Shown here: piece by piece, positions 46,771 through 56,349 of the stretch
Numbering within the stretch: the stretch's first letter is position 1
Layout of the letters: every line of letters begins with the position of its first letter
Source of the DNA: Verrucomicrobiota bacterium
Lineage (GTDB): Bacteria > Verrucomicrobiota > Verrucomicrobiia > Methylacidiphilales > UBA1321
Reading direction: 5' to 3'
NCBI GenBank assembly: GCA_013285645.1
Contig: JABDHJ010000007.1
Coordinates: forward strand, 49,452 to 113,451
DNA length: 64,000 nt
The notes under the pieces: model-generated
Seen by the model: only the letters and a program-made list of their open reading frames with translations
Databases searched by the model: none
What the model was told of the DNA's origin: nothing
Translations under genes and position numbers: made by a program

Positions 46771-47952
46771 TTACCGCGTACCCATACCGACGCCTTGAAC
46801 GGTCTGGAAGAGCTTGCCTTCCGACTTGATCGAGGGGGCGATGATGATCTCGGTTTCCTGGAACTCGCGGATGGTGGAGGCGCCGACATTGCCCATGCAG
46901 GTCATGATCGCGCCGACCAGATTTTGCGAGCCGTCATCGACCGTGGCAGGACCAAAAAGAATCTGGCGCAGCGAACCGGTGACGCCGACGTGAATGCGGG
47001 TGCCGCGCGGCAGGTTCGCGTGCGGTGTGGCCATGCCCCAATGATTGCCGCCGCCGGGTGCTTCTTCCGAGCGGGCAAAGGCGGAGCCGACCATGACAGC
47101 ATCCGATCCGCAGGCGAGCGCCTTGCAAACGTCGCCGCCCTTGGACATACCGCCGTCGGTGATGATGGGGATATACTTGCCGGTTTTCTTGAAGTAGGCA
47201 TCGCGGGCCGCCGCGCAATCGACGGTAGCTGTGACCTGTGGCACCCCGAGACCCAAAACGCCTCGAGAGGTACAGGCCGCGCCGGGGCCGACACCGATGA
47301 GGACGCCGGAAACGCCATTCTGCATCAATTCGAGAACAACGTCATAGGTAACGGCGTTACCGATGATGATCGGTATCTTGCTGGCCTTGGTGAAGCCGGC
47401 GAGGTCGAGCGACTTGTATTCACTGGAGATGTGCCGAACCGTTGAGACAGTCGATTGGACGATGAAGACATCCGCGCCAGCTTCCTGGGCGATGGCCGCG
47501 TAACGTTCCGCTTTTTGAGGAATCGAGGAGACAGCGACAATGCCGCCGCCCTTGCGCAATTCCTGCACGCGCTTGGCGATCAACTCTTCCTTGATCGGCG
47601 GCAGGTAGAGCTTCTGGATGAGTTCGGTGACGGTCGTCTTGTCCGCCTTGGCAATCTGGGCGAGGACGTCCTCGGGATCGTCATAACGGGTCTGGACGCC
47701 TTCGAGATTGACCACGCCGAGTCCACCGAGCTTGGCCATCTCGATACAGAACCGGACGTTGGTGACGCCGTCCATCGCGCTGGCGATGATCGGGATCTTG
47801 AGCTTGAGCGGTTCCTGCCCGTTGGGGCGCGGAATTTCAAACGAGGTGTTGACCTCGTTCGGGTTGATGGTGATTTCACCGGGTACCAGCGCGATTTCGT
47901 CGAAACCGTATGTTACCCGTGCCTTGCGATTACGTCCGATCCACATGCCCAT
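46771..47952 (-). CDS. guaB3: GuaB3-type IMP dehydrogenase/GMP reductase-related protein
   Basis: 393 residues, without CBS domains. The catalytic cysteine Cys228 is in GVGPGAACTSRGVLGLGVPQ, the GuaB3 hallmark, with DGGMSKGGDVCKALACGSDAVM and the flap-like SLRQILFGPATVDDGSQN. GuaB3 proteins are found in actinobacteria, cyanobacteria and others; some have been shown to act as IMP dehydrogenases, but the reaction is not settled for all. It is the last gene of a four-gene minus-strand operon. Confidence 0.88.
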   Translation of the reverse strand: MGMWIGRNRKARVTYGFDEIALVPGEITINPNEVNTSFEIPRPNGQEPLKLKIPIIASAMDGVTNVRFCIEMAKLGGLGVVNLEGVQTRYDDPEDVLAQIAKADKTTVTELIQKLYLPPIKEELIAKRVQELRKGGGIVAVSSIPQKAERYAAIAQEAGADVFIVQSTVSTVRHISSEYKSLDLAGFTKASKIPIIIGNAVTYDVVLELMQNGVSGVLIGVGPGAACTSRGVLGLGVPQVTATVDCAAARDAYFKKTGKYIPIITDGGMSKGGDVCKALACGSDAVMVGSAFARSEEAPGGGNHWGMATPHANLPRGTRIHVGVTGSLRQILFGPATVDDGSQNLVGAIMTCMGNVGASTIREFQETEIIIAPSIKSEGKLFQTVQGVGMGTR

Positions 47953-47958
47953 GTCTAG

Positions 47959-48189
47959 TTACTCCTTTACAGCCTTGTCTTCGTAGATCGCCCCACACTG
48001 CGGACAACGCGGCCTTTGGTAAGGCACGCATTCAGCGAAAGCGTTCTGACAAGACCCACAAATAAAAATTCGCCGCGCGTCCAATTGCGAACGGCGGCGA
48101 GTCCGTAGGAAAAACAACCACGCAATGAGCAACACCGCAAGAAAAACCGTCACGTAGAGGATAAAAAAATGGACGAGCGAGAGTTTCAT
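47959..48189 (-). CDS. Small membrane protein with C-terminal zinc ribbon
   Basis: 76 residues. A membrane helix at about 8-28 is followed by a basic stretch and ICGSCQNAFAEC...RCPQCGAIYED, with CxxC pairs 17-18 residues apart forming a zinc ribbon. It is 6 nt upstream of guaB3 and 15 nt after the tonB-like gene. Function unknown; zinc-ribbon membrane proteins often have regulatory or assembly roles. Confidence 0.7.
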   Translation of the reverse strand: MKLSLVHFFILYVTVFLAVLLIAWLFFLRTRRRSQLDARRIFICGSCQNAFAECVPYQRPRCPQCGAIYEDKAVKE

Positions 48190-48204
48190 GGAGGCAGCGT
48201 GAGC

Positions 48205-49077
48205 TTAGGGCGTCGCAGGCGGGGTGGGAACGACTTCTTCGCGGGGCTTGGCCGAATAGTGCCAGAACACGGTGACACGGCCCCAGAGAAGGCCGGACTG
48301 GTCGGTGGAATGAAAACGGATCTTCTGCGCCGCCAGGGTGGCCTGCTGATCGAGATCGGCCCTCCCGCAGCTTTGCTCGACGAGAACGTGTTCCACATCG
48401 CCGCCCGGGCCGACGGCGATTCGCATCTGGGTGGGATTCAAATCGGTATCAGAAACGGGCGAGGGTAAATCGGGCAGGCCCATCGGTTGGCGCGGAGCCA
48501 GGGCATCATCCCACTTCCAAGTGGTTTTGGGCGCGACGGCGGTAGGGCTTTCATCGTAGGTGAAGGGTTGACGCGATGGACTCAGCGCGTCTTCGACCCG
48601 CTGGTCAAGCGGTAGATTGACCGGATGAACAAACTGGAAACCCTGGGGCGGCGCCGTCGGCGGCAGTTCTGAGCTGCCGAGATTGGAACTGATGGCCATG
48701 TAAGTGAGTGCCGGATTATCGGAGGCCGGTCCCACAGGGGGTTCTTGCGGCAGGATAAAGAGACGAGGATCGTTCAACTGATCCCAGAAAGCGTCACCCG
48801 GTTGCTGGCCTGAAATCGAAGCCGCTTGCGAGCTTTCCACCGTCACGTGTGGGCGCAGTTGGTGACGCAATTCGGCACGGGTGGTGTCGATGCTGATGAA
48901 AAAGAACGCGGTCAGATGAACAAGAAACGCGAGAAAGATGAAGGTGCCCAACCGTCGTTGCTGGGGCGGAACGAAATCGATCCACGGCTGGATCAGTGCG
49001 AGCGTCTGGGCCACCGGGTCGGCACCGGGAGTCGACGCAGGAGGCGCAGCAGGCGGGGCCGGAGTCGAAGTCGCCAT
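48205..49077 (-). CDS. TonB-like energy transducer
   Basis: 290 residues from ATG 49077; the frame runs upstream into exbD sequence but MATSTPAPPAAPPAST is the likely start. A membrane helix lies at about 42-62 (LGTFIFLAFLVHLTAFFFI), followed by a Pro-rich periplasmic region and a C-terminal domain with TQMRIAVGPGGDVEHVLVEQS and ATLAAQKIRFHS, similar to the TonB C-terminus. It would carry inner-membrane energy to the outer membrane. ExbD lies directly upstream; ExbB is not in the window. Confidence 0.7.
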   Translation of the reverse strand: MATSTPAPPAAPPASTPGADPVAQTLALIQPWIDFVPPQQRRLGTFIFLAFLVHLTAFFFISIDTTRAELRHQLRPHVTVESSQAASISGQQPGDAFWDQLNDPRLFILPQEPPVGPASDNPALTYMAISSNLGSSELPPTAPPQGFQFVHPVNLPLDQRVEDALSPSRQPFTYDESPTAVAPKTTWKWDDALAPRQPMGLPDLPSPVSDTDLNPTQMRIAVGPGGDVEHVLVEQSCGRADLDQQATLAAQKIRFHSTDQSGLLWGRVTVFWHYSAKPREEVVPTPPATP

Positions 49078-49090
49078 GGTGATTTCAGGG

Positions 49091-49549
49091 CTACGGAGAC
49101 GTGGTGGCCGATGCGGGTTGCGTGGCGATGACGACGGGGAAGCGGTGCGCGACATCAATGATGTTGGCAATGAGGTCCAGTGGGACGTCCTTGTCGGCCT
49201 TGACCACGAGTGAAGGAATGATGCGGCTGGGGGGAAGCTGATCGAGGGCCGTGCGGAGGCCGTCCAGCGTGACGATCTGGTCGTTAAAGTAGAGGACGGG
49301 AGTTCGCGCAAGCGGCTTGCCGTCAGTATCGTATTCCTGCGGAGCCAGCGTCACAGCGACGATGAGCCGGCTGGAGGGTGTGTTGACGCTGAACTGGCTG
49401 CGCGGCGGTTCGACCTTAATGCCGGGTTGCAGGACGAAGGACGAACTCAACAAAAAAAAGCAGAGCAACAACAGCACAACCGACACGACGGGGGCGAGAT
49501 CAATCAAGCCATGCAGCGGCTGAATTCGTCGGGTGAGTACCAATGGCAT
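49091..49549 (-). CDS. ExbD/TolR family biopolymer transport protein
   Basis: 152 residues. One N-terminal helix begins LIDLAPVVSVVLLLLCFFLL, with the conserved Asp in it (IDLAPVV) used for proton coupling, then a periplasmic domain (LIVAVTLAPQEYD, SLVVKADKDVPLDLI). First gene of the exbD-tonB-zinc ribbon-guaB3 operon, divergent from the secreted protein gene at 49612. Confidence 0.9.
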   Translation of the reverse strand: MPLVLTRRIQPLHGLIDLAPVVSVVLLLLCFFLLSSSFVLQPGIKVEPPRSQFSVNTPSSRLIVAVTLAPQEYDTDGKPLARTPVLYFNDQIVTLDGLRTALDQLPPSRIIPSLVVKADKDVPLDLIANIIDVAHRFPVVIATQPASATTSP

Positions 49550-49611
49550 TCCGTATTATGCCTTGTCGGGAGGGCCATGACAAGTGCGGGCATATGGTCT
49601 AACGTGAGCGC

Positions 49612-50064
49612 ATGATAAGAACCGCTCTTGCCGTCATTTGCCTGGTTTTTCTCGCATCCGTAGCCCATGCACAAGATGCAACGCCTGAGATGAAAACGGA
49701 TTTTCTGGGCAAAGTTAAAGCCGCAATTGCGCAGAAAGATTTCAAGGCGTTCTGCTCTTTGTATTCCCGGCAGGGAACCGTGGATCCCGCCCTGAAAGAC
49801 AAGTTGGATAAAGGCAATCAGGACCTGTTTAATACCATCAGTACCATGGCCTCGCCTGATTACGCATTTGCTGCACCAGCAGCCAATCAACTCACATCCT
49901 TCACGTATCAAGGCAAATCCTACGAAACCAACTTGAAGGTTTTGCTTGTGCTGCAAATACATGATTTGAACGCACCACCAAATACCGCCTCGGGAACATG
50001 GAGCATTCCACTTGGCATCGATAACGGAGTGCTGATGATCACCGAGACCGTACTAATACCTTGA
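49612..50064 (+). CDS. Secreted protein of unknown function
   Basis: 150 residues. Signal peptide IRTALAVICLVFLASVAHAQ, with cleavage after AHA-Q. The mature part is soluble and helical then beta (MKTDFLGKVKAAIAQKDFKAFC, SFTYQGKSYETNLKVLLVLQ). No family recognised. It is 8 nt upstream of the flavin reductase gene, so the two may be co-transcribed. Confidence 0.65.
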   Translation: MIRTALAVICLVFLASVAHAQDATPEMKTDFLGKVKAAIAQKDFKAFCSLYSRQGTVDPALKDKLDKGNQDLFNTISTMASPDYAFAAPAANQLTSFTYQGKSYETNLKVLLVLQIHDLNAPPNTASGTWSIPLGIDNGVLMITETVLIP

Positions 50065-50072
50065 ATTGAACC

Positions 50073-50738
50073 ATGCAACTCACCCTCTCCGAACTCAGCC
50101 CCGGTAAGCGTTACCACATTCTCTCCAGCCTCGTCGTGCCGAGACCGATCGCATGGGTGACGACGCTGAATGAGGATGGCAGCGTGAATGCCGCGCCGTT
50201 CAGCTACTTCAATCTGATGGGAGATGATCCGCCACTGGCCGTGCTGGGGATCGGGAGACGTCCCGATGGCGGGGCCAAGGATAGTTTCCGCAACATCCGC
50301 CGCTCGCGCGAGTTCGTGATCAATATCGTGACCGAAGAAAATGCGGAATTAATGAACCTCTGCGCGACTGATTTCCCGGCGGGCATGAGCGAGGTGACGG
50401 CGCTTGGCTTGAAGACGGAACCGTCCACATTGGTGAAGCCCCCTCGCCTAGCCGCCGCACCGGCCCAGATCGAAGCGCGCGAGGTGCAGACGCTGCTGAT
50501 CGGCAACACACAGATCACCGTCGGTGAATTACTGGCGGTTCATATCCGCGACGAGTTTATTGAGCCGAAAAGCCTGCGCGTTCATACGGAAAAGATGGGA
50601 ATGATCGGACGCCTTCAAGGCGGAGAAGCCGGCGGTTATGCCCGGACCCGAGATCCTTTCCAGATGAAGCGATTGACCTACGAGGAGTGGCAGGCGCGGA
50701 AGGTAAATAAGGCATCGTTAAACCATCCGTCATCCTGA
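50073..50738 (+). CDS. Flavin reductase-like FMN-binding split-barrel protein
   Basis: 221 residues. VVPRPIAWVTTLNEDGSVNAAPFSYFN, DPPLAVLGIGRR and RNIRRSREFVINIV are hallmarks of the flavin reductase-like family, which binds FMN and reduces flavins for partner oxygenases or acts alone. The last residues (SLNHPSS) run into a copy of the dispersed palindrome, which supplies the stop. Confidence 0.88.
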   Translation: MQLTLSELSPGKRYHILSSLVVPRPIAWVTTLNEDGSVNAAPFSYFNLMGDDPPLAVLGIGRRPDGGAKDSFRNIRRSREFVINIVTEENAELMNLCATDFPAGMSEVTALGLKTEPSTLVKPPRLAAAPAQIEAREVQTLLIGNTQITVGELLAVHIRDEFIEPKSLRVHTEKMGMIGRLQGGEAGGYARTRDPFQMKRLTYEEWQARKVNKASLNHPSS

Positions 50739-50773
50739 GCGAAGGCGAGCAGGAGACGGCACGTTTGTGCCGT
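50725..50773. repeat. Dispersed palindrome plus ACGGCAC hairpin
   Basis: 50725-50744 (TCCGTCATCCTGAGCGAAG) is the same form as the ends of the GIY-YIG element. ACGGCAC/GTGCCGT at 50756-50773 is a hairpin with a GTTT loop. The unit lies between convergent genes. Confidence 0.8.
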
Positions 50774-50785
50774 GTTGCTACGTCC

Positions 50786-51862
50786 CTAATTCGTCGCAGG
50801 TGGCGGAGGCGCGACGGGAGGGGCGGGCGGCGTGGAGGTGGGCACATTGGTTTTCGTCGTGATGATGGTCATGTCCCCGTCGGTGGTGGTCGTCACCTTG
50901 ACGTTGGGATCGGTCGTCGTCGTGGTGCCAGAGACAGTCGCATCGGCAGCTTGCGGCGTCACCGCCCCCGGATGCCGCGTGCGGTAGTCCTGCACCAGCG
51001 TATGCAGACGCGCGATCATGTCGTCAAACTTGGGATGATTGGGGTTGGCCTTGATGAGATCGTGCAACACCTGCAGCTTGTCCATGCTTGCCGTGATCGC
51101 ATAATCATCGCATCCGCGATCAAACATCAGGCTGGGGTATTCGACATTATTCCATTTGCCTTGGTCCGGTTCAGTGGCATTTTTCAACGAGATATAGACA
51201 TCCCATGCCGCGAGGGTATCGGCATTCGGAGTGGCGCGCAGAGGCTCAAGAACTTCGCTGCGATAAAGGTCCGGAATGCCTTTGACGCTCCAATTCCCCT
51301 GTTCCTTGTCTCCCCAGGAATTAAAACCGAGAGCGGCACTGATGACCGAGTCGCGCATGGCTTTTCTCTTTAATTCCCGAGTCTGCAGAAGGTCATCTTC
51401 CTTGATTTGCAGGAAAATTTGCGGCGTATTTTTCAACCAGGCGATCCACTCGTCATGCAGGCCTTTTTGACCAGGCGATGTGACGAAGAGAGCGGCGTAG
51501 TGCAGCAATCCGCAATGCAACTGGGCCACGTAAGCCAGGTTGACCTGCATGGCCGCATCCTGCGCATCCCGCGCTTCCTTTTCAGTGGGCGTTTCGTGAG
51601 CGTGTTGGCTGTTGACCGGCGTGGGAGGTGGCATGGCCCCTCCCGATTGTTGGTAAAGAGCCAGAGCCGCATCGGGGTTTTGCGATGCCGTGGTGACTTG
51701 GGTAAAGAAGTTGGCGACCGCCTGCGACGTGGCTTCCTGATGGCTCTGCTTGATGTCCTGCAGGTCCTTTTCGAGCGCTTCCACCGTGTCCTGTGCGTAG
51801 GCGGAAATACCCTGAAGAAAAAATACCGTCAGGCCTATTGCAGCCACCCCGATTCGTCTCAT
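50786..51862 (-). CDS. Secreted or periplasmic protein of unknown function
   Basis: 358 residues from ATG 51862, giving a signal peptide (IGVAAIGLTVFFLQGISAYAQ). An upstream ATG at 51889 adds nine residues. Predicted helical domain (EALEKDLQDIKQSHQEATSQA), then LHCGLLHYAALFVTSPGQKG and a Thr/Pro-rich C-terminal tail (TSTPPAPPVAPPPPATN). No family recognised. Confidence 0.6.
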   Translation of the reverse strand: MRRIGVAAIGLTVFFLQGISAYAQDTVEALEKDLQDIKQSHQEATSQAVANFFTQVTTASQNPDAALALYQQSGGAMPPPTPVNSQHAHETPTEKEARDAQDAAMQVNLAYVAQLHCGLLHYAALFVTSPGQKGLHDEWIAWLKNTPQIFLQIKEDDLLQTRELKRKAMRDSVISAALGFNSWGDKEQGNWSVKGIPDLYRSEVLEPLRATPNADTLAAWDVYISLKNATEPDQGKWNNVEYPSLMFDRGCDDYAITASMDKLQVLHDLIKANPNHPKFDDMIARLHTLVQDYRTRHPGAVTPQAADATVSGTTTTTDPNVKVTTTTDGDMTIITTKTNVPTSTPPAPPVAPPPPATN

Positions 51863-51926
51863 GGCGGCATAATAGCGCAATCGCAACAACAGGCCATCTC
51901 AAAAGGTGAAGTCTGCGAAAGCTTCC

Positions 51927-52541
51927 TCACTCGATCATCAATACAGCCCACATCCGCCCCGTCTTTCCCTTCTCCGCACGATAGGAATAGTAACGGTCGA
52001 GATGGGTTGCCGTGCAGATGCCGCAATCGTGATAATGACGCACGCCACAAGCGCGTGCCTGGCGTCCAATTTCCGCCGCGAAATCGATTTCGTAATGGGG
52101 TGCGCGGATACAGGGACCGAGCTGAACGATGAGATTCTCGGGTTTCGTATCATAGGTGGATTGCAAACACGTGATGGTCTCTCGGACGATGTTGCCTTCC
52201 GTCCCCTTTCGACCGGAATGGGCCAGGGCAATGACGCGCTGGACCGGATCGTAGAAAAAGACCGGCCCGCAATCGGCCACGCGAACGACCAGCGGCAGTT
52301 GGGGAACCGACGTGGCCAGCGCATCGACATCCGGCACTCGAATTCCCAATGGCGTAAAGACTGCAGTTGCGCGATTACCGTGCGGTTGCTCCGCATGAAC
52401 TGCATCCACCATGGGAAAACCTGCCGACGTGAAGGTCTCGGAAAGCTCCTTTTCAAGATTTTCGAGAGGAGCTGCACTACGCGTGGAAAAACCATGTTTC
52501 AGACCAGCTAACGTTAACGCGGGGAATGTCTCGATTTCCAT
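51927..52541 (-). CDS. pgeF: PgeF/YfiH family purine nucleoside phosphorylase-like (laccase domain) protein
   Basis: 204 residues. Zinc ligands of the LACC1/YfiH fold appear: EQPHGNRATAVF, VRVADCGPVFFYD and IALAHSGRKGTEG (usual HAGWRG), followed by QLGPCIRAPHYEID. The family includes multifunctional purine enzymes and a peptidoglycan-editing role in E. coli. The third histidine motif is changed around His-Ser-Gly, but the metal histidine itself is kept. Confidence 0.88.
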   Translation of the reverse strand: MEIETFPALTLAGLKHGFSTRSAAPLENLEKELSETFTSAGFPMVDAVHAEQPHGNRATAVFTPLGIRVPDVDALATSVPQLPLVVRVADCGPVFFYDPVQRVIALAHSGRKGTEGNIVRETITCLQSTYDTKPENLIVQLGPCIRAPHYEIDFAAEIGRQARACGVRHYHDCGICTATHLDRYYSYRAEKGKTGRMWAVLMIE

Positions 52542-52616
52542 GGTTCCTTAGTATTCTCGAAAAAAATCCGTGCAGCAAGAGGGAGTAATTTTCCTACCGA
52601 AAGCAGGAGCCTAAAA

Positions 52617-54182
52617 TCACTTCTGCGGCGCGAGGTAGATGAAGCTGCTGGTTTTTCCGTGGTGCACGAGAAGAACGACGCTTTGATCGGGTTTCAAATT
52701 TCCGGCCACGTCGCCAAAGTCTTTCGCGCTGTTTAGTTGCCGGGTTGATCCGTGAGTGACGCTCACGCTTTCGATGACATCGCCCCGCATAATTCCCTTC
52801 AGTTCAGCCGGAGAGCCGTACTGTACGGTACCGATGACCACGCCGGTCGTGACCACGCTGTCCACGGCGAATTGTTGCCGGGACTTACTATCAAGATCGG
52901 TCACTTGCAGGCCACTCAGGACATTGTCACCCGCTGTCGAGTCATCCTTGGATGCAGGACTATCATTGTCGCCGGTGACAGTTCCGCCGGTCTGAAGATA
53001 CGGGGGAGCCTCGCCGATTTTGACCGTGGTCGACTTCTCCGCGCCGTCCCGGATGTAGTTCACCGCAACTTCCTTGCCGATGGGGATATCGGCCACGACC
53101 AATCGCAGATCGATCGCTCCGCCGATCTTGTGTCCGTCCATCTCCGTAATGAAATCGCCCGTGTGAAGACCAGCCTTGTCCGCAGGCGTGCCCGGATCGA
53201 CCCCCGCCAGCAACGCGCCCCGGTGCGTACCGAGATGAAGCAAGCTCCTCACCCCGTCATCAATCGTTTCGGGAAATCGGACTCCAAGGTAACCGCGCAC
53301 CGTGTTGGCTTCCTTCAAGAGACCTTCGACCGCATGAGCAACCAGATTGCTCGGTATGGCAAAACCGACACCCTCGTTGCCTCCCGAAGTGGAGGCAATC
53401 AGCGTATTGATGCCGATTAATTCACCGTGGATGTTGATCAGGGCGCCGCCCGAATTACCGGGATTGATGGCGGCATCGGTCTGGAGGTAATTCTCGTCAT
53501 TGGGTGAGTCGGGTAGATTACGTGCCAGGGCACTTACAATTCCCCGGCTCACGGAGCCCTCCTGGTTGAAGGGACTGCCGATGGCGAAGACTTGCTCGCC
53601 CACCTGAACACGGTCCGAATTGCCCCACGGCAACGCCATGAGATCCGTGGCTTCAATTTTCAACACGGCCACATCCAGCGAGGCATCGAAAGCCACCATG
53701 TGAGCGGCAAATGTACGCTTGTCGTGAAGTTCCACCTCGATCTCCTTTGAGTCCTCGATCACATGGGTATTCGTCACGATGTACCCGTCTTTTCTCAGGA
53801 TCACGCCCGCACCGTAGGAAGGATCCGTCTGCTGAAAATTTTTCGGCGCGTTCGGACCAAAATGGAATTGGAACGGGAGATTATTCCCAAAAAACTTCGT
53901 TCGGGGATCGACCTGACGGGTGGCGGTGATTCGCACCACACCCGGCATGACGGCGGCCAGCACCTTGGTATTTTCGCGGTTGATCTGCTCCAGCAACGGC
54001 ACTTCCTCTGATGGAATCAAACCCCCAGTATGAGGCTTGAACGATACCGGGGTTTTGGCGGAGGCTTCGTCATTCGCCGGTGACGCATCATTCTTATTGT
54101 CGGCGACCGGAGTGGACGCGGCACGATGACACCCCGAAAGGGTCAGCGTCAGCGCCAGACTAAGGGCCAGAAGTCGATGCAT
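52617..54182 (-). CDS. HtrA/DegQ-like serine protease lipoprotein
   Basis: 521 residues from ATG 54182. Signal peptide LLALSLALTLTLSGC gives a lipobox with Cys18, so it is probably a lipoprotein. The catalytic triad is His140 (IVTNTHVIED), Asp170 (DASLDVAVLKIE) and Ser244 (INPGNSGGALIN). Two PDZ-like domains follow (GLHTGDFITEMDGHKIGG, GIMRGDVIESVSVTHG). It is an envelope quality-control protease. A TATAGT -10-like box lies 15 nt upstream of the start. Confidence 0.93.
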   Translation of the reverse strand: MHRLLALSLALTLTLSGCHRAASTPVADNKNDASPANDEASAKTPVSFKPHTGGLIPSEEVPLLEQINRENTKVLAAVMPGVVRITATRQVDPRTKFFGNNLPFQFHFGPNAPKNFQQTDPSYGAGVILRKDGYIVTNTHVIEDSKEIEVELHDKRTFAAHMVAFDASLDVAVLKIEATDLMALPWGNSDRVQVGEQVFAIGSPFNQEGSVSRGIVSALARNLPDSPNDENYLQTDAAINPGNSGGALINIHGELIGINTLIASTSGGNEGVGFAIPSNLVAHAVEGLLKEANTVRGYLGVRFPETIDDGVRSLLHLGTHRGALLAGVDPGTPADKAGLHTGDFITEMDGHKIGGAIDLRLVVADIPIGKEVAVNYIRDGAEKSTTVKIGEAPPYLQTGGTVTGDNDSPASKDDSTAGDNVLSGLQVTDLDSKSRQQFAVDSVVTTGVVIGTVQYGSPAELKGIMRGDVIESVSVTHGSTRQLNSAKDFGDVAGNLKPDQSVVLLVHHGKTSSFIYLAPQK

Positions 54183-54320
54183 AAGGTGATCCAAGCTACT
54201 ATAGCACGACTGGTTTTAGATTGCTTCAAGAACGATGCGCCTGCCGTTTGCGGACAATTTTTTGATGAGAGCTCCTTCTTTTCCTGTTAAAGCCGGTTTT
54301 CTTTTTGCTAACCTCTTATT

Positions 54321-55443
54321 ATGGCTTCGAATCCCCTTCCCGACATCTCCACCCTCGAAACGCGCCTCGCGCAGCTTCGGAGGTTTCTTTGACTTGCCGT
54401 TACTAAAAAAAGAACTGGCCGAGTACGAGTCCCGCATGGCCGAGGGCAGTTTTTGGGATGACTCCCACACGGCGCAAAAGATCATCGGGGAAGCCAACGC
54501 GATCCGTTCGAAACTGGATCCGCTCAAGGACCTGGAACAAAAGATCGACGACCTGAAGACGCTGAAAGAATTGGTGTTGGAAGATGCCGGCGATGCGGCT
54601 GCTCAGGAATTCCAAGGCGAGTTTGACACGGCGGAAAAATTGATGGCCGCCCTTGAAATGCGCGTGCTGCTAGGCGGCCCGATGGATCGCAACAATGCCA
54701 TCATCACGCTCCACTCCGGCGCGGGCGGTACCGAGGCGTGTGACTGGGCCAACATGCTCCTGCGTATGTACCAGCGGTTCTCGGAGAAATCGGGCTACAA
54801 GACCGAGATGCTCGACATCCAGCCCGGCGACGAGGCAGGGATTAGCTCGGCGACGGTACAAGTCAAAGGCGAGTTCGCTTATGGCCGACTCAAGGCCGAG
54901 CATGGCGTCCACCGACTGGTGCGCATTTCGCCCTTTAATTCGGCGGGTAAACGCCAGACCTCGTTTGCCTCGCTTGATGTGATCGCCGAAGTGGACGACA
55001 GCATCGACATCAAGATCGATGAAAAGGATATCCGGGTTGATGTCTACCGCTCAGGTGGGCCGGGCGGTCAGGGCGTCAATACGACTGACTCCGCCGTGCG
55101 TATTACGCATATTCCCAGTGGCTTGGTCGTCACTTGCCAAAACGAGCGATCGCAGATCAAGAATCGCGCCTCGGCCATGAACGTGCTCAAGGCGCGCCTT
55201 TACGAATTGGAGTTAGATAAGAAACGGGCCGAGATGGAAAAGCACTATGGCGAGAAAGGCGAAATCGGCTTCGGACGCCAGATCCGCTCCTACGTTTTCC
55301 AGCCCTACCAGATGGTGAAAGACCTCCGCACCGGCGAACAGACGACCGATGTGCAAGGTGTGATGGACGGCGACCTCAACGCCTTCATCGAGGCCTATCT
55401 ACGCGGCAAGAAGCGGACGGATGTCGATACGGATGAGGATTAA
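54321..55443 (+). CDS. prfB: Peptide chain release factor 2, programmed +1 frameshift
   Basis: The gene starts MASNPLPDISTLETRLAQLRRFL at ATG 54321 and meets an in-frame TGA at codon 24 (54390-54392); translation must shift +1 to continue DLPLLKKELAEYESRMAEG for a product of about 373 residues. AGG at 54381-54383 and CTTTGAC at 54387-54393 are the shift site. The SPF tripeptide (RISPFNSAGKR) and GGQ (GGPGGQGVNTTDS) mark RF2, which reads UGA and UAA. The stop codon TAA is used at the end, so the window's own UGA autoregulates it. Confidence 0.96.
54381..54393 (+). promoter_or_regulatory. RF2 +1 programmed frameshift site
   Basis: AGG TTT CTT TGA C: the Shine-Dalgarno-like GGAGG (54379-54383) sits just upstream of the slippery CTT and the UGA. 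This is the classic prfB arrangement in which low RF2 favours the shift. Confidence 0.93.
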
Positions 55444-55516
55444 CTTCTCTTGCAGTCGCCCCGTTGTGTCTCGCTGAAATCCTGTTAATCTTGTTAATCC
55501 TGTCAAAAAATTCCCC

Positions 55517-56293
55517 ATGAATAAGCTAGCCGAAATCAATGCCAGCAAAGCCGCCGAGATTAAACGACTCGAGCCGCTGGCTACCGAACTGCGGAAGCAG
55601 GCGCTTTTACGCAATGACTTCCGCCCGTTCCGTGCTGGGCTGCAACTGGGCAGTGAAGTGGCCGTGATCGCCGAGGTGAAGAAGGCGTCACCATCGGCGG
55701 GAATCATCGCGGAGAATTTCAACCCGCTTTCGCAAGCACGCGAATATGCCCGGGGCGGAGCGCATGCCCTGAGCGTGCTCACTGATGAAAAATATTTCCA
55801 GGGACATTTGAGCTATCTGAAGCAGATTCGCGAGCAGGTTGATCTGCCGTTATTGCGGAAGGATTTTATCATCCACGAACTCCAGATTTACGAGAGCGTG
55901 ATCGCCGGGGCTGATGCCATCCTGCTCATCGTTGCAAGCCTCGACGATCCGACCCTGCAAGCGCTCTACGATCAAGCCAAGGCCTGCCAACTCGATGTGC
56001 TGGTGGAAGTACACGATCTCGCCGAGATGGATCGCGCCCTGGAGATCGGCGCGGACATGATCGGAATCAATAACCGCAACCTGAAGACATTTCAGGTCGA
56101 TCTCGCCACAACTGAAGCGTTGGCCGAGGAAATCCCCGGCGACACTGTGGCCATCAGCGAAAGCGGAATCAAAACCGCGGAAGACGTGCGCCGCGTCCGC
56201 GCCTGCGGGATCAACGCCGTGCTGGTAGGGGAAACGTTGATGCGCGCGAAGAATGTGCCGGAGAAACTGGCGGAGTTGTTGTTGAAAGACTAA
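55517..56293 (+). CDS. trpC: Indole-3-glycerol phosphate synthase
   Basis: 258 residues, (beta/alpha)8. VAVIAEVKKASPSAGII with the catalytic lysines, LSVLTDEKYFQGHLSYL, LPLLRKDFIIHELQIYES, IGINNRNLKTFQVD and SESGIKTAEDVRR are the TrpC signature. It closes the indole ring in tryptophan synthesis. trpF and trpB are 37-38 kb away, so the pathway is dispersed. Confidence 0.97.
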   Translation: MNKLAEINASKAAEIKRLEPLATELRKQALLRNDFRPFRAGLQLGSEVAVIAEVKKASPSAGIIAENFNPLSQAREYARGGAHALSVLTDEKYFQGHLSYLKQIREQVDLPLLRKDFIIHELQIYESVIAGADAILLIVASLDDPTLQALYDQAKACQLDVLVEVHDLAEMDRALEIGADMIGINNRNLKTFQVDLATTEALAEEIPGDTVAISESGIKTAEDVRRVRACGINAVLVGETLMRAKNVPEKLAELLLKD

Positions 56294-56349
56294 CGAGACC
56301 GATCTGGACGATTTTCGATTCTTATAGAAGTGTGCTCCAAGTAATCCAT

